The notes below the pieces were generated by a model, which did not search any database, was not told where the DNA came from, and saw only the letters and a list, made by a program, of their open reading frames with translations. A DNA stretch of 64,000 nt, taken from positions 186,001 to 250,000 of the forward strand of contig NZ_FOHJ01000002.1 of the NCBI RefSeq assembly GCF_900111405.1, read 5' to 3'. Source of the stretch: Salinibacillus kushneri. Its GTDB lineage: Bacteria > Bacillota > Bacilli > Bacillales > Alkalibacillaceae. Below, one piece after another: positions 44,655 through 53,632 of this stretch (position 1 is its first letter; each line of letters opens with the position of its first letter). Made by a program: the position numbers and the translations under genes.

Positions 44655-45074
44655 TTACTTTACAATTAGAACTGGACAATTCGCTCTTTTGGCGACCTTA
44701 TGACTTACACTTCCTAATACCATTTCCTGAAAGGCATTTAATCCGCGACTGCCCACAATGACGATGTCAAATTCCTTTTCATTGGCGTAATCGACAATGG
44801 TTGGTCCAGGTTCACCGTTAAGGACAGTCGTTTTATAGGAAATACCTGCTTTTTGTAAATCCTCTTCAATCCCCATTACTTTATCCTCTTGTACATTCAT
44901 TACCCCTACTTTATTCCAATTGTGAAGAGTATCAGATTTAACTTGTGTACTTTCCTTTACATATACAACCTCTATATAGGAATCAGCTGTAATGGTTGCT
45001 AAGCTGATAGCGTGGTTCGTAGTTCGTAACGAATGTTCAGAACCGTCAGTTGCCAATAATATTTTTTTATACAC
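44655..45074 (-). CDS. Universal stress protein (UspA family)
   Basis: 139-residue UspA-fold protein. The ATP-binding motif G-x2-G-x9-G-S is visible as GSRGLNAFQEMVLGSVSHK, and the N-terminal strand ILLATDGSEHS is typical. It lies 15 bases after the SulP permease gene on the same strand, a pairing common in Bacillaceae, so it probably modulates or senses the activity of that transporter. Confidence 0.9.
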   Translation of the reverse strand: MYKKILLATDGSEHSLRTTNHAISLATITADSYIEVVYVKESTQVKSDTLHNWNKVGVMNVQEDKVMGIEEDLQKAGISYKTTVLNGEPGPTIVDYANEKEFDIVIVGSRGLNAFQEMVLGSVSHKVAKRANCPVLIVK

Positions 45075-45089
45075 AGTCGTTCATCCTTT

Positions 45090-46544
45090 CTAATGGGCGC
45101 TTAATTTACGGCTTAATTTAGCTCTTAGCTCAGAACTTAACTGGTTTAGTCCAACTACATATACATTGATTCGTTTTTGTTCCAGGTTCGATACAATTTT
45201 ATCAAGTGCTGCAATAGCTGAATCATCCCATAATCGAGCTTTGGTTAAATCGAATACGGCTTCTTTTGCATTTTCAGTATTGTAGTCAAACTCATCCATC
45301 AGCTCAGTAACCGATGCGAAAAAGATTTCCCCCTGGAAGGTATAATGCATACGATTATATTTGAACTCCTTTGTAACCTTTACCTTGGAAATCTTAGCTA
45401 CAAAGAAAATTGCACTTAACAATACTCCAGTTAGTACACCAATAGCTAAATTATGAGTGAAAACAACTGTTAAGACTGTAACAATCATTACAAGGTTATC
45501 GGTTAATGGAACGATTTTTAAGGTTCGTATAGAGCCCCAATCGAATGTACCGATGGAAACCATAACCATGACTCCTACTAGAGCTGCAACAGGAATTTGC
45601 GATACGATATCCCCCATAAAAACAATAAGTGAAATTAAGACAAGACCCGCAGTTAAAGATGAAAGCCTTCCTCTGCCACCTGAACTGACATTAATAACGG
45701 ATTGTCCAATCATAGCACATCCAGCCATACCACCAAAGAAACCTGTTATGATATTTGCAATTCCCTGTCCACCTGCTTCTCTATTTTTATTACTAGCTGT
45801 TCCGGTATACTCATCAACAATACTTGCTGTTAAAAGGGACTCGACAAGCCCTACAATTGCTAAGGCAAGGGAGTAGGGAAATATAATCATTAATGTATCG
45901 AAGCTAAAAGGAACATTTGGAAATAAGAATGATGGAAATGCTTGTGTAATTTGCCCCATATCACCAACTGTTAAGACATTCACATTGGTCATTAAAGCAA
46001 TAATTGTAATAACGACGATTGCAATTAAAGGAGAGGGAACTGCCTTTGTGAACAATGGAAATAAATAAATAATAGCTAGAGCTCCTATAACCATCGCATA
46101 CATTACCCAATTGGCACCTTCAAAGTGCTCTAATTGTGCGGTAAAAATCAAAATAGCCAGAGCATTGACAAATCCGACCATAACAGATCTGGGGATAAAC
46201 TTCATTAGTCGGGCTAATTTCGTGATTCCAAATATAATTTGCAGAACACCAGTTAAAATCGTTGCTGCCAGAAGATAATCAACTCCCCATTCGGCTACTA
46301 AATCAACCATAACAAGAGCCATGGCACCTGTAGCCCCAGAAATCATTCCTGGACGCCCACCGGCAAAAGCAATAACTACAGATATAAGAAACGAGGCGTA
46401 TAAGCCCACCATAGGGTCTACACCAGCGATAATTGCAAAAGCAATGGCTTCAGGAATTAAAGCAAGAGCAACAACAATACCAGAAACAAGATCTCCTTTG
46501 ATGTTACCAAACCAGGCTTTTCGTGATGTTAATGTATTTTGCAT
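45090..46544 (-). CDS. SulP/SLC26 family anion permease with STAS domain
   Basis: 484 residues. The membrane part has about 10-14 helices, with conserved GLYASFLISVVIAFAGGRPGMISGATGA and GIANIITGFFGGMAGCAMIGQSVINVSSGGRGRLSS. A C-terminal STAS domain (about 395-480) contains FDLTKARLWDDSAIAAL. SulP proteins transport sulfate or bicarbonate with Na+ or H+; in this short subfamily bicarbonate is often suggested, but the substrate is not shown. Co-transcribed with the UspA gene. Confidence 0.88.
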   Translation of the reverse strand: MQNTLTSRKAWFGNIKGDLVSGIVVALALIPEAIAFAIIAGVDPMVGLYASFLISVVIAFAGGRPGMISGATGAMALVMVDLVAEWGVDYLLAATILTGVLQIIFGITKLARLMKFIPRSVMVGFVNALAILIFTAQLEHFEGANWVMYAMVIGALAIIYLFPLFTKAVPSPLIAIVVITIIALMTNVNVLTVGDMGQITQAFPSFLFPNVPFSFDTLMIIFPYSLALAIVGLVESLLTASIVDEYTGTASNKNREAGGQGIANIITGFFGGMAGCAMIGQSVINVSSGGRGRLSSLTAGLVLISLIVFMGDIVSQIPVAALVGVMVMVSIGTFDWGSIRTLKIVPLTDNLVMIVTVLTVVFTHNLAIGVLTGVLLSAIFFVAKISKVKVTKEFKYNRMHYTFQGEIFFASVTELMDEFDYNTENAKEAVFDLTKARLWDDSAIAALDKIVSNLEQKRINVYVVGLNQLSSELRAKLSRKLSAH

Positions 46545-46722
46545 AAGATAAACTCTCCCTAAACTTTTTTCTATTTCTATATTGACCTAATCCTCTTAAA
46601 ATCATGAGTTTTACACATACTTGTAAAGATTTTGAAATTTGTTATTCCTTTCCATCTATAATTTTGAAATGCTTGTAAATCATAATAAAAAACAAATAAC
46701 AAAAGGAGTTTAAAGATTAATC

Positions 46723-47487
46723 ATGAAAAAAAGATTGTATATAAGCTTTATAAGCATTCTGTTTCTTTTATTAGCTGCTTGTAACACAGAGGACAATGCT
46801 ACAAATAATGGAAACAATAACGATAACATCTCAAGTATTGCTACTGATTCTTCCAGTAAGGATTATCCTCATACAATGCCTATCCGCATACAGGATGCTA
46901 AGTATGAATTTAAGCGTGTTGAGAAGAGACAGCAGCATAAAGAAGGACAACGACAGCAAAGGCAACAGCAAGCACAACAAAATGGGCAGCAGGATGCTAA
47001 TCAGCGAGCACAACAACAAGAAAAAACTATACCACAACAAAATCAAAATAATCAACAGCAAAATCAAAATAATCAACAAAATAACAATCAGACCCAGCAA
47101 GCCGGTAATATAAAAGAATTCGAATCAAGAGTAATTGAGCTCACCAATCAGGAGAGACAAAATCAGGGTTTACCGGCATTAAAATCAGATGCATCTTTAA
47201 GTCAGGTGGCACGGAAAAAATCAGCTAATATGCAGGCAAAAGGTTATTTCTCTCATACAAGTCCAACGTATGGTTCTTCTTTTGACATGATGAGAGACTT
47301 TGGTATTGATTATCAGACAGCAGGTGAAAACATCGCAAAAGGTCAGCAAAGCCCTGAACAAGTTGTTGAATCCTGGATGAATAGTGAAGGGCATCGTAAA
47401 AATATTTTAAGTGAAAAATTTACTCACATTGGTGTAGGTTATATTGAGAATGGTCATTACTGGACACAGATGTTTATAAGTAAATAA
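46723..47487 (+). CDS. CAP/SCP-domain lipoprotein with Gln/Asn-rich linker
   Basis: 254 residues: lipoprotein signal with lipobox LAAC (Cys20), a long Gln/Asn-rich low-complexity linker (about 68-130) and a C-terminal CAP domain. Conserved motifs are GYFSHTSPTYGSSF, AGENIAKGQQSPEQVVESW and GHRKNILSEKFTHIGVGY. It is a paralogue of the LysM-CAP protein at 19492. The linker may span the cell wall. AAAGGAG precedes the ATG. Open frames on the minus strand across the linker are low-complexity artefacts. Confidence 0.88.
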   Translation: MKKRLYISFISILFLLLAACNTEDNATNNGNNNDNISSIATDSSSKDYPHTMPIRIQDAKYEFKRVEKRQQHKEGQRQQRQQQAQQNGQQDANQRAQQQEKTIPQQNQNNQQQNQNNQQNNNQTQQAGNIKEFESRVIELTNQERQNQGLPALKSDASLSQVARKKSANMQAKGYFSHTSPTYGSSFDMMRDFGIDYQTAGENIAKGQQSPEQVVESWMNSEGHRKNILSEKFTHIGVGYIENGHYWTQMFISK

Positions 47488-47494
47488 CGCATAT

Positions 47495-47526
47495 ACGGGC
47501 GCTGATTCAACTCGGGCGCCCGTCTT
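47495..47526 (+). terminator. Terminator of the CAP lipoprotein gene
   Basis: ACGGGCGC (47495-47502) pairs with GCGCCCGT (47516-47523), with a short T run. Confidence 0.75.
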
Positions 47527-47685
47527 TGTATAGGGTTTTGGTTCATCTTAGTCCTCATGACTATTCCTCTCTTTTCTTAGCTACTGTAGAAAAAAGTCAT
47601 AATTTTTATTCGATTTATACACATTTTTCATGGTAAACTCATAGTATAAAGGTAAACATAAAATGAGAGGAGATTAATGCCTTAA

Positions 47686-47880
47686 ATGGATGAGGAAGAA
47701 AAAAGGGTTTCGAAAATGTATCGAAGGATCTTGACTTCCGATGAAACAAAAGGTTTGATTACATTTCAGCGGTTGGACAAATCTACACAAGAGAAAGTAA
47801 AAAGTAAAATGGTTCAAAATGGTTCCTCGTCTGCTTATAAAATACTTAAAAGAATAAATCATTTACAAGAGATTGATTAA
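47686..47880 (+). CDS. Small hypothetical protein, 64 residues
   Basis: Highly charged soluble protein (MDEEEKRVSKMYRRILTSDE...). I do not recognise it. The only Shine-Dalgarno (GAGAGGAG, ending 47672) is 13 bases from this ATG; a three-codon ORF, ATG-CCT-TAA (47677-47685), sits between and abuts the start. A perfect hairpin overlaps the stop codon, which supports a real gene. Confidence 0.6.
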   Translation: MDEEEKRVSKMYRRILTSDETKGLITFQRLDKSTQEKVKSKMVQNGSSSAYKILKRINHLQEID

Positions 47881-47898
47881 ATTCAATCTCTTTTTCAT
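47868..47898 (+). terminator. Terminator of the 64-residue gene
   Basis: AGAGATTGA pairs with TTCAATCTCT around the stop codon, followed by T5. Confidence 0.85.
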
Positions 47899-47975
47899 TT
47901 TTTGCCATCATAATACAATTTTTTTATGAAATAATAAATCATAGCCATTAGTTTTGGGAACACGGAGGCCTAATT

Positions 47976-49205
47976 ATGATTATCGCCATCATTCTCTTGA
48001 TTTGCACTTCATTATTTCTTTCTGGAAGCGAAACGGCATTAACGGCAGTCAACAAAATGAAAGTGAAATCCCGCGCTGAAAACGATGACGCGAAATCCCA
48101 AAAACTCTATAGACTCATTTCTCAACCAGATGAGTTGCTAACGGGGATATTAATTGGAAATAATATGGCTAACATAGCCCTTCCAACTCTTGTTACAATG
48201 TTGGCATTGGATATTGGAATGAATGTAGGACTTGCTACGGCTATCTTAACTGTAGTCATTATTATTTTTGCTGAAGTATTACCTAAATCCATTGCTGCTA
48301 CGTTTTCGGATAAAATATCCTATATCGTTACTCCTATCATTTCTTTTTTGTTAACGGTTTTAAAGCCTCTTACATTTGTATTATCCAAATTGACAGGATT
48401 ATTGATTCGTGTATTGTCTAAAGGAGAAAAACAGGAAACCAGCTTTTCAAAGGAAGAATTTAAAACGATGATGGATATTGCTTCGGATGAAGGGACCTTG
48501 GAGAACGAAGAGTCTTATCGTCTTAAAGGTGTAATTGATTTTTATAGTAAAGATGTCCGTGATGCACTAAAAACACCGCGGATGGAAATTGTGGGGATTC
48601 CATCAGATAGCACCTATGAAGAAACACAAGACATATTATTAAACCATAATTACACAAGATATCCAGTATACAGGGATACGATGGATAATATTGTAGGAGT
48701 TTTCCATTCTAAGCAATTTTTAAGCTGGTCTCTTTCTGAAGGTAAAACTTTAAAAGACTTTACGGATAATAAGCCCTTATTTGTAGCGGAAACAACATCC
48801 ATCGAAAGAGTGTTTAAAATGATGCTAAAGGAAAAGCGGCATTTAGCAATAGTTATAGATGAGTATGGAGGTACTACTGGAATTATAACCCATGAGGATA
48901 TTATTGAAGCAATGCTGAGGCAGGAAATTGAAGATGAAACGGATAATGATGAGGAAATATTAATTGATGAGTTAACCGATTCACATATCATTTGCAGCGG
49001 GAAATTAGTGATCTCCAGATTAAATGATGTATTTCAGACTCGAATTCCGGAAGATGAAGATATTCTTGCGGGATTTTTATATAAGGAATTTGGACACATT
49101 CCATCTGAAGGGGAGAGCTTGGAATTTCAACATCTTGAATTTGAAATAGTAGAGATGGAAGAAAATAAAATTCAAAAGGTTAAAATCGATAAACATATGG
49201 TTTAA
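47976..49205 (+). CDS. CNNM/CorC-type membrane protein (DUF21-CBS-CorC_HlyC)
   Basis: 409 residues: an N-terminal DUF21 membrane domain with about four helices (LFLSGSETALTAVNK, LIGNNMANIALPTL, FAEVLPKSIAA), a CBS pair (about 195-320; IERVFKMMLKEKRHLAIVIDEYGGTTGIITHEDIIEA) and a C-terminal CorC_HlyC domain. Relatives in Bacillus and Staphylococcus (YhdP, MpfA) take part in magnesium efflux or tolerance. Older annotation as hemolysin is misleading. It is a single gene. Confidence 0.9.
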   Translation: MIIAIILLICTSLFLSGSETALTAVNKMKVKSRAENDDAKSQKLYRLISQPDELLTGILIGNNMANIALPTLVTMLALDIGMNVGLATAILTVVIIIFAEVLPKSIAATFSDKISYIVTPIISFLLTVLKPLTFVLSKLTGLLIRVLSKGEKQETSFSKEEFKTMMDIASDEGTLENEESYRLKGVIDFYSKDVRDALKTPRMEIVGIPSDSTYEETQDILLNHNYTRYPVYRDTMDNIVGVFHSKQFLSWSLSEGKTLKDFTDNKPLFVAETTSIERVFKMMLKEKRHLAIVIDEYGGTTGIITHEDIIEAMLRQEIEDETDNDEEILIDELTDSHIICSGKLVISRLNDVFQTRIPEDEDILAGFLYKEFGHIPSEGESLEFQHLEFEIVEMEENKIQKVKIDKHMV

Positions 49206-49234
49206 GATTAGCGTTAGGGTGAGGAGCGATTGAT

Positions 49235-49504
49235 ATGCATTATACTTATATACTTAGATGTGGGGATAACTCGCTTTACACAGGCTATACCAATCGATTG
49301 AATTATCGTATGAAAATGCATAACGAAGGAAAGGGAGCGAAATATACAAAAGGCAGAGGACCTTTTCAGCTTGTATACGTAGAAACCCATCACCAGAAGT
49401 CTGTTGCCATGAAAAGAGAATATCAAATTAAACAAATGAGAAAAGAAGAAAAGGAAGAGCTCATCAAAACGCAGTGTGTATTGGATACGTTTATCAAAGT
49501 CTGA
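49235..49504 (+). CDS. GIY-YIG nuclease-like protein (UPF0213, YazA type)
   Basis: 89-residue protein made of a single GIY-YIG domain: the motif appears as YTYILRC...SLYTGYTNRL, with the conserved HNEGKGAKYTKGRGP following. Members are common in Firmicutes; a DNA repair role is proposed but unproven. It lies 29 bases after the CNNM gene and may be co-transcribed. Confidence 0.88.
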   Translation: MHYTYILRCGDNSLYTGYTNRLNYRMKMHNEGKGAKYTKGRGPFQLVYVETHHQKSVAMKREYQIKQMRKEEKEELIKTQCVLDTFIKV

Positions 49505-49616
49505 ACTTTTGGCCTTCACGGTGGAAATGACTGAGAGCGGTTAGTATTAAGAAAATAAAATTTGTGTCATTTAGACTGGAATATGAAATATATCCTCTAT
49601 GCAAGGTATGGATACA

Positions 49617-49822
49617 TAAAAAAACCATTCCGTATCAAAAAAATGGTTACGAGAATGGTTTTACTTATGCTGTAGGACTTAACCAGTTGCCTACGCTTTT
49701 CGATTGTCCAGCTGCGGCTCCTAGGTCTGGACGGATATAAGCCAAAGCCATTCATGGTTAACCCTTTACCACTCCATGTCTTTGGCTTATCCGGAAGACC
49801 TAATCCAGTCGCCTGGCTTTTT
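49617..49822. repeat. Dispersed intergenic repeat, family A, copy 3
   Basis: A hairpin AAAACCATTC...GAATGGTTTT (about 49620-49665) leads into CTTATGCTGTAGGACTTAACCAG and CGCTTTTCGATTGTCCAGCT with CGGCTCCTAGG. Then GGATATAAGCCAAAGCC is mirrored by TCTTTGGCTTATCC, and AGACCTAATCCAGTCGCC closes the unit. The layout equals copy 2 at 21.8 kb. It fills the 320-base gap between the GIY-YIG and coat genes and may also terminate both. Confidence 0.7.
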
Positions 49823-49824
49823 CT

Positions 49825-50403
49825 TTATTGAATTTGGTTTGGTGGTTCTGGGACAGGGTTGTAGGTTTGGCTGTACATGGTAAGGCTTTGTTCCTGAGCT
49901 GGTTCTGCTGGATAATAGTTGTTTTGGGCCATATATTGCCACACTTCATATGCATGGTGAGAGCTCATTTGAAAGGCATTTTCAAAAAAGGATCGTACCT
50001 CCGGATTAGTGCATTCCATTGCTGCCCATGCATATTCTCGGCCAGCTCTCTTTAGTGTAAGTAAATAAGCCGTGCCAATTTCACGATCATTAAATTGCTG
50101 AGCATCTGTTCTTGGTGTTACAGGCTGAACCTGATTACTTACTTGTTCCAAGTCCTGATTCATAATGGTACTGTCCATTTCGGGTACAGGCAAATGCTGA
50201 GATGCAACTCCGCCTTTTTGAAGAAGTTCTACTTTGGTGTTGTAATCCTTAATGTGATAAGGATAATGCTTTTGTATTAAAGCTTTTAGTTGCGGATCCG
50301 TTGCCTGATTTATAAAGGCTCCCATATTGGTAATGGAATTTACACAGCTCATGGTTAATTCATGTAAATCATGCAGTTCATGAGCTGATAGGTTAGTATT
50401 CAT
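49825..50403 (-). CDS. Spore coat protein, CotF family
   Basis: 192 residues with the Coat F domain: an N-terminal helical part (HDLHELTMSCVNSITNMGAFI) and a second helical part (DREIGTAYLLTLKRAGREYAWAAMECTNPEVRSFF..). The C-terminal tail is rich in Pro, Tyr and Gln (YYPAEPAQEQ, NPVPEPPNQIQ). It should be laid down on the forespore. TAAAGGAGGAA precedes the ATG. Confidence 0.88.
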   Translation of the reverse strand: MNTNLSAHELHDLHELTMSCVNSITNMGAFINQATDPQLKALIQKHYPYHIKDYNTKVELLQKGGVASQHLPVPEMDSTIMNQDLEQVSNQVQPVTPRTDAQQFNDREIGTAYLLTLKRAGREYAWAAMECTNPEVRSFFENAFQMSSHHAYEVWQYMAQNNYYPAEPAQEQSLTMYSQTYNPVPEPPNQIQ

Positions 50404-50559
50404 AATGTTTCCTCCTTTACTATTTTATTTCTAATCTTCCCGTTTTTAAAAATTTTATTTAACAAAAACATTAAGGATTTTGGTTTTAAACCAAGTTTAT
50501 TCATTCATACCATATAGAGAAAGGAACTTATCTTTTGAACTAAAAGACGGGGGAATGAT

Positions 50560-50871
50560 ATGGCGGTTAGAAGACTCTTGACCATTCTACTACAATTTGC
50601 AATTTCCATTATGCAGGTTTTACTGGGATTAAGAATTGTTTTTAAAATGGTTACGGCTTCAGAGGGAGTTTTTGTACAATGGGTTTATTCATTAAGTGAT
50701 CCATTAGTATTCCCTTTTTCTAGATATTTCCCAGATACGATGTTATCAGCTATGTTTTATCTTGATTTAGCAGCTATCATTGCGATTATACTGTATACGA
50801 TGGTGGGATACTTTTTATTAAGTATGGTAGCAAAACCCAAAGAATGGAGAAAGCGGAAATATTATTCCTAA
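50560..50871 (+). CDS. YggT family membrane protein
   Basis: 103 residues with two or three membrane helices, separated by the conserved WVYSLSDPLVFPFSRYFPD. YggT-type proteins are often linked with osmotic tolerance or septum-associated genes; here it stands alone. The ATG follows GACGGGGGA. Confidence 0.85.
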   Translation: MAVRRLLTILLQFAISIMQVLLGLRIVFKMVTASEGVFVQWVYSLSDPLVFPFSRYFPDTMLSAMFYLDLAAIIAIILYTMVGYFLLSMVAKPKEWRKRKYYS

Positions 50872-50917
50872 TCTATTATCACCTTTCTGTTTTTGATGAG
50901 ATAACCAATGGAAATGG

Positions 50918-50966
50918 AAAAATAGCTACAGAAACGCAAGAATATTTCTGTAGCTATTTTTTTCAT
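50918..50966. terminator. Bidirectional terminator
   Basis: AAAAATAGCTACAGAAA (50918-50934) and TTTCTGTAGCTATTTTT (50945-50961) are a perfect 17-bp stem between the convergent yggT and transporter genes. Confidence 0.92.
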
Positions 50967-50972
50967 ATACAT

Positions 50973-52184
50973 TTATAAGGTTTGTACTAAAATACTGGCA
51001 ATAACGACAGACCCAACGGTAACTGAGGTGAAACCACCAATGAGCATTGGAGCTAAGGTCTGATTAAAGATTTCTTCTTGTTCCTCCTTGTCGCGGCCAA
51101 TACTACGACTAACTTCTTGTGTAATCAAGTAATCACCCGGGAAGCCGTATAATGCAGTTAATGTTAGAGCCATGCCCAGGTATGGGTCCCACTTAAAGAT
51201 TTTAGAACCGATATAGCCCCCAATTAATAAACCGATTGTTCCAACTACAATCATAAAGGCTGCTGCAGGAAGGACACTAACGATGTCTGACCATGGTGTA
51301 GTAACAAAGGAACCAATTACAATGATAATGATTCCAAGCATTGCAATCCCAAAGCCATTCGCTTTTTCCAAAGCATTCTGTGGATAAAATCCAGCGATAG
51401 CTCCGATAATACCAATACCTAAGCCGAATAAACTATAATTTATACCTGTTAAGTTATCTAAAGCTACCGAGATGGCACCGCCAACAAAGATTAAAAACAA
51501 TAAAATAAAATGACTATCTAAATATTTTTCTGGTATCAGTGCTTTTTTTGTGTCTTGATTCTTGTCAGAAAGAATATCTTCAGGTGTTTTTACTTCAGAG
51601 ACTGTTTCGGCTGTGGCGGCTGTGTTAAGTTTAGTTCTGATATTTTTTTGTAAAGTTTGTCCATGTTTACGCAGAAAAAAGGAAGTAAGCGGCATTCCCA
51701 GTACACCTTGCAGAACAAGAACTATGACAGGTATACTAGCTAATGCTGTAAAACCAATCTCTCTTAGTGCTTCTGAAGTAATTAAGGTCGCAATAATTCC
51801 ACCTGTTAGTGGGCCAGCACCAGAAATTGCGGTTCCATAATTAAACACGATAGTACCAGCGACAAGTACAAATAAAACAGAAAATAGAAGACCGATTAAT
51901 GTTATTAAAACTGCTTTATACTGACTTTTTAGTACACTCATTGGAATAATGGTTCCCATATGCACAAGTAAAGGTGGCTGTAAGACTGCCCCTACAATAG
52001 TAAAAGTGGAAGCATCAACAATATCTCCGGGGATAATCCCTCCTTGTATTAAAATATATACCCCTATAATCGCAACAAGCAGCATAGGAATTTTTGCACG
52101 TGATAGTAATGAAAACACTTCTCCTATGGCAATAATGCCTAACATAATCATTGTAGCTATAACTGGTTCCATTAATATATTCAC
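50973..52184 (-). CDS. YhfA-like membrane transporter
   Basis: 403 residues with about ten to twelve membrane helices and a hydrophilic central loop (about 175-215). Motifs include GAVLQPPLLVHMGTIIPMS and GMALTLTALYGFPGDYLITQEVSRSIG. It resembles B. subtilis YhfA, a putative transporter. It directly follows the amidohydrolase gene (23 bases) on the minus strand, so it probably imports the amide substrate or exports its product. The substrate is unknown. Confidence 0.65.
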   Translation of the reverse strand: MNILMEPVIATMIMLGIIAIGEVFSLLSRAKIPMLLVAIIGVYILIQGGIIPGDIVDASTFTIVGAVLQPPLLVHMGTIIPMSVLKSQYKAVLITLIGLLFSVLFVLVAGTIVFNYGTAISGAGPLTGGIIATLITSEALREIGFTALASIPVIVLVLQGVLGMPLTSFFLRKHGQTLQKNIRTKLNTAATAETVSEVKTPEDILSDKNQDTKKALIPEKYLDSHFILLFLIFVGGAISVALDNLTGINYSLFGLGIGIIGAIAGFYPQNALEKANGFGIAMLGIIIIVIGSFVTTPWSDIVSVLPAAAFMIVVGTIGLLIGGYIGSKIFKWDPYLGMALTLTALYGFPGDYLITQEVSRSIGRDKEEQEEIFNQTLAPMLIGGFTSVTVGSVVIASILVQTL

Positions 52185-52207
52185 CTTCTATCTTAGTTTT
52201 GTTTTCA

Positions 52208-53389
52208 TTATTGACTTAAAATTTTGTTTGGCAGATTAATCAGTAAACGCAGACCATCTTCTAATGAATTCTCATCAATACCGAATTTTGGATGATGGTG
52301 TGGATAATCAAACCCTTGTTGTTCATTTTTTGCTCCAATAGCAACAAAGCAGCCAGGAGCTTTTGTTAAATAAGCTGAAAAGTCTTCACCACCCATAAAG
52401 GGTTCTCCATATTCGATATAATTCTCACCAAATTTTTCGGCAACGGTTTCCTCTACACATTTGGTCACTTGCTGATCATTAATGACAGAACTGTACCCAT
52501 AGTGATACGTAAAATTATAGTCTGCACCGTGTGCTTCTGTGATTCCCTTCACAATACGTTCAATTAAATGGGCAGCATTTTCGCGAACATCTTGGGAATA
52601 AGAACGAACGGATCCAACAAGACTTACTGTTTCAGGAATGATATTGGAGGCTGTTCCCCCGTTAATCATCGTGGTTGAGATTACTAATTTCTCTGCTGGT
52701 TCCAAATTTCTGGCAACTATATGCTGAAGGTTAGTAATGATTTGAGCACTAATAGCAACGGGATCAATGGATAAGTCTGGTTGAGAGGAATGTCCACCTT
52801 TCCCAATCACTTTCAATTCAAATTCATCTGTGTTGGAAGTAAAGGGCCCATAAACGATGCCTATTTTTCCTGATTCAAGTGTGGACATAACATGTAATCC
52901 CACCATGTAGTCGATATGATCGATTACACCTTTTTCTACTAATTCTTTTGCTCCACCGGGAAGTAGTTCTTCTGCATGCTGAAAAACAAATTTAACTTCT
53001 CCACTAATTTCGTCTTTTCGTTGCGTTAAAATCTTGGCTGCTCCCAGTAATATGGCAGTGTGTGCATCATGGCCACAAGCGTGCATCACTCCAGGTTTTT
53101 TTGATTTAAAAGGGACATCTGATGTTTCCTCGATGGGCAGTGCATCCATATCGGCTCGTAAGCCTAACACCTTTCCCGGTTTGTTTCCCTTTAAAGTAGC
53201 TACTACACTCGTTTTTGTTGGCCTCTCCAGTTCCAAATCCCCAAAAGAAGCGAGTGTATCATAGACAAATTGGGATGTATTAAATTCTTCAAAGGACAAT
53301 TCAGGATTTTCATGAAGATATCTTCTCCATTTCACTACTTCTTTTTTTACCTCGTATACAAAATTTGTTTTTGAAACGGTTTTTGACAT
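52208..53389 (-). CDS. M20 family amidohydrolase (HipO/YhaA-like)
   Basis: Metal-dependent aminoacylase/amidohydrolase, 393 residues, cytosolic. The metal site is visible in GLRADMDALPIEE, HACGHDAHTAILLGAA, VFQHAEE and GGEDFSAYL. Relatives remove an acyl group from N-acyl amino acids (hippurate, indole-acetyl or N-acetyl amino acids). It is the first gene of an operon with a transporter and is divergent from a LysR regulator that probably controls it. Confidence 0.9.
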   Translation of the reverse strand: MSKTVSKTNFVYEVKKEVVKWRRYLHENPELSFEEFNTSQFVYDTLASFGDLELERPTKTSVVATLKGNKPGKVLGLRADMDALPIEETSDVPFKSKKPGVMHACGHDAHTAILLGAAKILTQRKDEISGEVKFVFQHAEELLPGGAKELVEKGVIDHIDYMVGLHVMSTLESGKIGIVYGPFTSNTDEFELKVIGKGGHSSQPDLSIDPVAISAQIITNLQHIVARNLEPAEKLVISTTMINGGTASNIIPETVSLVGSVRSYSQDVRENAAHLIERIVKGITEAHGADYNFTYHYGYSSVINDQQVTKCVEETVAEKFGENYIEYGEPFMGGEDFSAYLTKAPGCFVAIGAKNEQQGFDYPHHHPKFGIDENSLEDGLRLLINLPNKILSQ

Positions 53390-53416
53390 GGTTTATCCCC
53401 TCCTAGATATATCAGA

Positions 53417-53448
53417 CTATTCTAAAAATTAATTCCCCTTCAGAATAG
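53417..53448. promoter_or_regulatory. Inverted repeat in the LysR/amidohydrolase intergenic region
   Basis: CTATTCT (53417-53423) and AGAATAG (53442-53448) are perfect complements, 18 bases apart, about 28 bases upstream of the amidohydrolase start. A candidate LysR operator or 5' leader hairpin. Confidence 0.4.
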
Positions 53449-53632
53449 CATTTAGTTGAGTGGAAGAAGTAATAATTATTTTTTATATCTTCATAAAATC
53501 GGGAAATATCGGTGGTTACTGAGGTTATAAAAATTTTTTATAGGAGCGGTGATATCTTAAGAAGTGTTGCTTAATGTCAGAATTTACTGTAATATAATGA
53601 AAATAAAAAACAATCAAAGGATGTAAAACAAC

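Noticed and set aside
45457-45876. 139-codon plus-strand frame
   Set aside because: Antisense to the SulP permease, with no ribosome binding site and no family features.
46831-47100. 89-codon minus-strand Leu/Ile-rich frame
   Set aside because: Antisense to the CAA/AAT repeats of the Gln/Asn-rich linker; an artefact of low complexity.
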